Assembly: GCA_937967725.1 (NCBI GenBank)
Contig: CALBSY010000091.1
Span: 1-9,273 of the forward strand
Length of the DNA stretch: 9,273 nucleotides
Source: an uncultured Alphaproteobacteria bacterium
GTDB taxonomy: Bacteria > Pseudomonadota > Alphaproteobacteria > Caulobacterales > Aquidulcibacteraceae
Direction of reading: 5' to 3'
Shown in pieces: positions 5,244-9,273 of the stretch. Both the position numbers and the translations under genes were made by a program. Numbering within the stretch: position 1 is the first letter of the stretch; each line of letters starts with the position of its first letter. The notes under the pieces were generated by a model. It saw nothing but the letters and a program-made list of their open reading frames with translations. It was not told where the DNA came from and did no database searches.

Positions 5244-6866
5244 TCAATGTCGCCCGAAGCTGTAGCCGGTCGCTTGCGCGATCTCGCCGGAGAGCACTTT
5301 CTCAGCCAATTTCTCGATATCCCAGGTCAGTTCCCGGTCCTCACCTACCAAGGGGAAGGTCTCACGCACCTTTTCTAAGGCAAGCTGCGTGCGGGCGCCA
5401 AGGGCGATGGGCTTATCTTCGGGATTGTTGGCGCGCACATGCTCGGCCTGCGAGGCGAACGCCATCTCAATGGCGAGGATGCGGGACAGATGCTCGCCCG
5501 CCTCGTGCGCGCGCATTGCGACATTGGCGGCCATGCTGACATGATCCTCCTGGCCGCTATCGGTAGAGAGCGACATCAGGTGTGAGGGCGAAGCCAGCGC
5601 CCAGATGTGGTTGCAGAGCCCGGCGGTGGTGTACTCGGCGATCATCAGGCCGGATTGCGCCGGCGACGGGTTCGGCCCGCGCATTTGTGGACCGAGGCCC
5701 TTGTTGCGGTTGTTGTCGACGATGCGCGCGCAGCGCAGGTTCGAGAGCCGCGCCATGATGCCGGCAGCCTGCAATAGCCCGTAGGCGTCCACCGCCACCG
5801 GCATGCCGTGGAAATGGCCGCCCGAGGTGATCTCATCGAGATTGTAGCTCTCCGCGGCGGTGTTGAGGTCGATGGGGTTATCGGTGACGCTGCGGGCTTC
5901 GGCCACCATAGTGGCTTCCGCGCGCGCGATCAGGTCGAAGCACGGCCCCAACACCTGCGCGGCGCAGCGCAGATTGTATGGATCCTGAATGCGGCCATCG
6001 AAGGCGTACTTCACGTCAGTGCTGACGTCCTGCAGACCGTAGCCTTCCAGCAGCTCGAACACCCAGCGCGCCAGCGTTTGCGAGCCCGCGTGCGCCCGCA
6101 GCCGATGCAGGTCGGCGCGGAATGGCCGGCCCGCGCCGCGCAAGGCCTGCACATGCAACGCTGTGGTGAGCGCCGCGGCTTCAATCAACCGCCGCATTTG
6201 CGCTGTGGCTAGTGCGCCCCAGGCGTTGGCGTATTGGCAGCCATTGTTGAGGGCTAGGCCCTCCTTCATTTCCAGTTCGAGCGGCGTGAAACCACGCTTC
6301 GCGTGCTACACGAACTCCTGCGTCAGCACGCCTTCACCACGCTCGTTCAGCACGCGCCCTTCGCCGATCACGACCGCCGCCATGTGCGACAGCGGGGCGA
6401 GATCGCCGCTAGCCGAGACGCTGCCATGGCGCGGGATCGCAGGCGTGACGGCGTTGTTGAGCATGTCGATGAGGGTTTCGACGACGACGGGCCGCACCAC
6501 GCTGTGCCCGCGCGCCAACGACGCCGCGCGCAACAGCGTTGTCGCACGCGCCACCGGCGCCGGCGCGTACGGCCCAACGCCGGCGCAATGTGAGACGATC
6601 AGGTTGCGCTGCAGCCGCTTCAATTCGTCAGGACTGACGTAGTCGCGGAAATTGCTGCCGAAGCCGGTGTTGAGGCCGTAAACCCTCTTGTCCGGATTAG
6701 CCGCGATCTGCCGCTCGGCCGCGGCGCGGAACGCCGCCAAGCGCTCGCGCGCCGGTGCAGCAAGCGCGACGCGGGCGCGGCCGAAGGCGACGTCCTCGAT
6801 GTCCGCCAAAGTGATCTTGCTGTCGTGTTCGAGCGTGATTGTGCGCCCGGCTGCGGTCTGGCTCAT
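5244..6866 (-). pseudogene. hutH: Histidine ammonia-lyase-like gene interrupted by one in-frame TAG
   Basis: The frame from ATG 6866 to TGA 5244 has 541 codons and encodes an aromatic amino acid ammonia-lyase, except for TAG at codon 187 (6306-6308). The frame continues unchanged through HAKRGFTPLELE and into EMKEGLALNNG, a conserved block, so no indel is involved. Before the stop lie the catalytic Tyr63 in YGLNTGFG, His93 in SHCAGVG and the Ala-Ser-Gly triad (152-154 in SVSASGDLAPLSHMA) that cyclises into the MIO cofactor. After it lie SGGHFHG, DNNRNKGLG and GQEDHVSM, whose Glu is typical of histidine-specific enzymes. These enzymes remove ammonia from histidine to give urocanate. The central region (IVDNNRNKGLGPQMRGP) differs from ordinary HutH, so the substrate is uncertain, and no hutU, hutI or hutG is nearby. 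Truncation after residue 186 would remove most of the helical bundle and tetramer interface. An ATG at 6269 could restart translation, but has no good ribosome binding site. A recent nonsense mutation or a sequence error is most likely. Confidence 0.85.
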
Positions 6867-6978
6867 CTTCTTTCAACGGCGACTCGGGAGGAGCGGGCGA
6901 GACCTAGCGTAAACCATGCGCCGAGGCGAGCGCCCGACCGGCGCCATCCTTGCTCCCTATGCCCTCACCTGTCCGGCG

Positions 6979-6983
6979 AAGGA
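6979..6983 (+). promoter_or_regulatory. Ribosome binding site setting the start of the small exported protein
   Basis: AAGGA lies 8 bases before the ATG at 6992. It favours that start over the upstream in-frame TTG at 6950. Confidence 0.55.
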
Positions 6984-6991
6984 ACACGCGC

Positions 6992-7387
6992 ATGCTCACC
7001 TGTGTCGCTTTGATGCTGACCGTCAGCCTGGCCGAACTGCCCTCGCTCGCCACCGAGGTGGAGACCGAGGCGCGCGCGCTAACGGCGCAGACGGAAATCA
7101 CCCCTGGCTTGCTGGCCAGCATTGAAGACTTTTCCGGCGACGCTGAGCGCCTCTCCGTGGCGTTGCGCGACGCGGGCGTGGAACAGGACCTGCCCTGCAT
7201 TTTCCACGGCATCGCCGAAGACGCGCGCGCGCGCGCCGCCGAGCTGCAGGACGCGGACACCCAGGCCGAGCGCGACGCCGCGTTCATGAACCTGTGCGTC
7301 CTGCTCGATGACGCCATCCTGATTGCACCGATGGCCGCCGCCGCCGCCGCCGATGCAGCAGCGCGGCAAGACGTGGCGCAACGTTAG
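6992..7387 (+). CDS. Small exported protein of unknown function
   Basis: A 131-residue protein that I do not recognise. The start is chosen for its ribosome binding site and because it places a plausible signal peptide at the very N-terminus (Met-Leu-Thr-Cys, then a short hydrophobic stretch to about residue 20). A Cys at position 4 is too early and lacks the context for a lipobox. The mature part is acidic and Ala-rich and looks helical. It has two further cysteines, in LPCIFHG and MNLCVLLDD, which could form a disulfide if the protein is periplasmic. The C-terminus has a run of Ala after APM and ends Ala-Arg-Gln-Asp-Val-Ala-Gln-Arg. Third positions are strongly GC-rich in this frame, supporting real coding. 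It is divergent from the lyase and convergent with the thioredoxin-fold gene, with only 12 bases between stop codons. Confidence 0.7.
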   Translation: MLTCVALMLTVSLAELPSLATEVETEARALTAQTEITPGLLASIEDFSGDAERLSVALRDAGVEQDLPCIFHGIAEDARARAAELQDADTQAERDAAFMNLCVLLDDAILIAPMAAAAAADAAARQDVAQR

Positions 7388-7399
7388 TTCACGCGTGCG

Positions 7400-8044
7400 C
7401 TAGTACTTGACCGTGCATCCGTACGGCGTGGTTTCGGCGATTTGCACCGAACGGCCTGCCGCGATGTCAGCGAGCGCCGCGCGCACGTAATTGGTTGCAC
7501 CTTCCAGCGTTGACGGCCGGGCGGAAGGGCGATCGTCGATCGCGCCTTGGTAAAGCACAGCGCCTTCCGGGCTGATGATAAACATCTGCGGCGTGTTGCG
7601 CGCGCCGTAAGCGCGGCCCATCACGCCGCTCGCGTCGAGCAACGTGGCGGTCGGATGGGCGTTTTCGGTCTGCACGCGCGCCAACGCGCCTGGACCGTCG
7701 AGGTGGCCCTGTTCGCCTGGCGCCGAAGAAATGACCTGCAGCCAAACGATGCCGTCCGCGGTGGTTTCCTGCTGCAGCGCCTGCATGGCGCCAGCATCGT
7801 AATGCTTGCGCACGTACGGACACTGGTGATTGGTCCATTCGAGGATCACCATCTGACCCTCAAACTCCGCCAGCGTGCGTGTCGCGCCGTTGGCGTCGAC
7901 GACCGAGAAGGCCGGGGCCTGCTCGCCCGTCGCCACCGAAGCGACCGCCGGGCCGCTATTGAGCAGCACCGCCGCGCCGATCGCGCCCGCCACCAGTACC
8001 GCGCCTACGCCAAGGATCAGATTGCGTTTGGTCGCACCGGTCAT
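7400..8044 (-). CDS. Membrane-anchored thioredoxin-fold (redoxin, PRX-like) protein
   Basis: A 214-residue protein. Residues 7-29 form a single hydrophobic segment after a Lys/Arg-containing start, so it is a membrane anchor or uncleaved signal, with the rest in the periplasm. Residues 38-190 are a thioredoxin-like fold: GEQAPAFSVVDANG, then LEWTNHQCPYVRKHY with Cys75, then the cis-Pro loop RNTPQMFIISPEG and YQGAIDDRPS. The usual CxxC is reduced to Cys-Pro-Tyr-Val. The only other cysteine is Cys210 in the C-terminal GCTVKY. Both the NHCP-like site and a C-terminal Gly-Cys-x-(Ile/Val)-Lys end are, from memory, typical of the PRX-like1 redoxin group, so this is not a lost active site. Cys75 and Cys210 may work as a peroxidatic/resolving or reducible pair. 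Its start overlaps the stop of the DsbD-like gene upstream (ATGA), implying translational coupling, and the DsbD-like protein is the obvious candidate reductant. Stop codon is TAG. Confidence 0.88.
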   Translation of the reverse strand: MTGATKRNLILGVGAVLVAGAIGAAVLLNSGPAVASVATGEQAPAFSVVDANGATRTLAEFEGQMVILEWTNHQCPYVRKHYDAGAMQALQQETTADGIVWLQVISSAPGEQGHLDGPGALARVQTENAHPTATLLDASGVMGRAYGARNTPQMFIISPEGAVLYQGAIDDRPSARPSTLEGATNYVRAALADIAAGRSVQIAETTPYGCTVKY

Positions 8045-9273
8045 TCTGCATCTCCTGCGATGGTTTCAAGAATTAGAGCCTCGCTCAGCACTTGCGGCAA
8101 GATCTGAACCTCGCCTTGCGGCGGATAGTAGAGATAGAGCGGCACGCCGGCGCGGCCATGCTCGGCGAGCGCCGCTGCGTTGGTCTCGTCGCGGTTAGTC
8201 CAGTCGGCGACGAGATAGGTGACGTCGGCGTCCTCGAACGCGCGCGCCACCCGATCGTTGAACACCGCGACTTCGTTCACCTTACAGGTCACACACCAGG
8301 CCGCGGTGAAGTTCACAAACACGCCGCGGCCTTCGCTTCGCAATTCCGCCACCCGCGTCGGGCTCCACGGCTCTGAGACGAGCACCGCCTGCGTCTCCGC
8401 GCCGAGCAGCGGGCGCCATGTCAGCGCACCGGTGACGGCAAGCGCAACCAGGCCGGCAATGAGCCACGCGCGGCCCCAGCGCGCGACGAACAGGGCGAAG
8501 GCCAGGGCCGCCGCCAGGCTGAGAAGCGCAAGCACGCCCATCGGCCCGGCCTGCTCCGCCAGCACCCACGCGAGCCACACCGCGGCGGCAAACATCGGGA
8601 AGGCGAGCACGTTCTTCACGCGCTCCATCCACGGTCCCGGCTTGGGAATGAGCCGCTGCAGGCCGGGCGCGAAATGCAAAGCCGTTAGCGGCAGCGCAAA
8701 GCCGACGCCCATCGCCCCCAGGATCAACAACGTAGTCAGCGCCGATTGGCTGAGCACCGCGGCGCCCACCGCCGTCGCCATGAACGGTGCCGCGCAGGGC
8801 GTCGCCGCAATCACCGCGAGCGCGCCGGTGAAGAACGAACCGGCGTCGCCGCCGCGTGCGGAAAGTCCGGCGCCGGCGTTCTGCATGCCGCCGCCGATCT
8901 CGAACACGCTGAGCAAGTTCAAGCCAATGACGAAGAACAACAGCGCCAGCGCGCTGGTCACCCACGGCGCCTGCAGCTGAAAGCCCCAACCGACCGCCTC
9001 GCCGCCGGCGCGCAGCGCGATGAGCAAACCGGCCAGCGCCAGGAACGTCACCATCACGCCGGCGAAATAGAACGCACCATGCCGGCGCGCCTCGCCCCCC
9101 TGCACCCCGCCCGCGAACGACAGCGCCTTCACCGAAAGTACGGGCAGCACGCACGGCATGATGTTGAGGATGAGCCCGCCGAGAAATGCCAATCCCATCG
9201 CGACGATCAGCGCGAGCGCCGTCATGTTCGGCGTCTCCAGCGCTTCTGCCCCCGACGTGTTCGGGAGCACCGG
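8041..9273 (-). CDS. DsbD/ScsB-type transmembrane thiol:disulfide interchange protein, N-terminus missing
   Basis: The frame is open to the right edge, so about 410 C-terminal residues are seen. A GTG at 9270 and an ATG at 9225 exist in frame, but family members usually carry a periplasmic N-terminal domain, probably outside the window. Numbering from 9270, about eight membrane segments fill residues 17-285. They include the two electron-carrying cysteines of the DsbD membrane domain: Cys40 in NIMPCVLPVLSVK and Cys159 in ATPCAAPFM. Residues 295-405 are a periplasmic thioredoxin domain with FVNFTAAWCVTCK (Cys326 and Cys329) and a cis-Pro in AGVPLYLYY. These proteins pass electrons from cytoplasmic thioredoxin across the inner membrane to periplasmic partners such as isomerases, cytochrome-c maturation proteins or peroxidases. 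The gene overlaps the downstream redoxin gene by ATGA. I cannot tell DsbD from ScsB or a related subgroup without the N-terminal domain. Confidence 0.92.
   Translation of the reverse strand, partial: PVLPNTSGAEALETPNMTALALIVAMGLAFLGGLILNIMPCVLPVLSVKALSFAGGVQGGEARRHGAFYFAGVMVTFLALAGLLIALRAGGEAVGWGFQLQAPWVTSALALLFFVIGLNLLSVFEIGGGMQNAGAGLSARGGDAGSFFTGALAVIAATPCAAPFMATAVGAAVLSQSALTTLLILGAMGVGFALPLTALHFAPGLQRLIPKPGPWMERVKNVLAFPMFAAAVWLAWVLAEQAGPMGVLALLSLAAALAFALFVARWGRAWLIAGLVALAVTGALTWRPLLGAETQAVLVSEPWSPTRVAELRSEGRGVFVNFTAAWCVTCKVNEVAVFNDRVARAFEDADVTYLVADWTNRDETNAAALAEHGRAGVPLYLYYPPQGEVQILPQVLSEALILETIAGDAE

Noticed and set aside
6306..6308. UAG reassigned to an amino acid (pyrrolysine or codon reassignment).
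   Set aside because: At least five other genes in the window end with TAG at the expected C-terminus, and the position is not a known pyrrolysine site.
5244..6866. Two separate adjacent genes, each encoding half of an ammonia-lyase.
   Set aside because: The halves are in the same frame, separated by one TAG and 12 family-like codons, and the second ATG has no good ribosome binding site. One interrupted gene explains this better.
7388..7399. A terminator between the convergent small exported gene and the redoxin gene.
   Set aside because: Only the short palindrome CACGCGTG is present, with no adequate stem or T tract.
7467..7473. Loss of the second cysteine of a CxxC motif in the redoxin as evidence of an inactive protein.
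   Set aside because: A Cys-Pro-x-Val site together with a conserved C-terminal Gly-Cys end is, as I recall, normal for this redoxin group.
8219..9154. Long open frames on both strands in other frames within the DsbD-like gene.
   Set aside because: They are Ala/Arg/Ser-rich shadows, while the DsbD-like frame carries the conserved cysteine motifs and membrane segments.

Overview
The window is from a GC-rich alphaproteobacterium. The HisRS type, the glycine/methionine-rich GroEL tail, the CIRCE-like operator and the Caulobacter-style promoter in front of groES suggest the Caulobacterales or a neighbouring group such as Hyphomonadaceae; this placement is inference from sequence recall, not from a search. 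The content is mostly housekeeping and envelope genes. I see no mobile element, CRISPR array, tRNA or rRNA, and no gene-free stretch longer than 300 bases.

Layout from left to right. (1) The 3' part of an RcnB-family envelope protein (+) with an Arg/Asp/Gly-rich N-terminal repeat region runs in from the left edge and ends at a strong hairpin. (2) A convergent gene (-) encodes a secreted DUF2059 protein. (3) Divergent from it is the groES-groEL chaperonin operon (+), with a recognisable promoter, a degenerate CIRCE operator for HrcA, a GTG start for groES, a 125-base spacer containing a short repeat tract, and a strong terminator after groEL. (4) A 250-base convergent intergenic region holds two opposed terminator hairpins. 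(5) On the minus strand, a histidine-ammonia-lyase-like gene lies upstream of hisS, with 68 bases between them. The lyase reading frame carries one in-frame TAG codon just after the MIO active-site motif, with the frame fully preserved on both sides. (6) A small exported protein of unknown function (+) is divergent from the lyase. (7) At the right edge, on the minus strand, a DsbD/ScsB-type transmembrane thiol-reducing protein (its N-terminus is outside the window) overlaps by ATGA a membrane-anchored thioredoxin-fold protein with a single Cys at the usual active-site position.

How the genes relate. GroES and GroEL form one folding machine under heat-shock control. The DsbD-like protein and the anchored thioredoxin-fold protein look like a translationally coupled pair moving reducing equivalents across the inner membrane. 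The lyase and hisS both concern histidine, but no hut pathway genes are present, so a functional link is not established. The most notable observation is the amber codon interrupting an otherwise intact lyase gene. No clearly new multi-gene system is visible.
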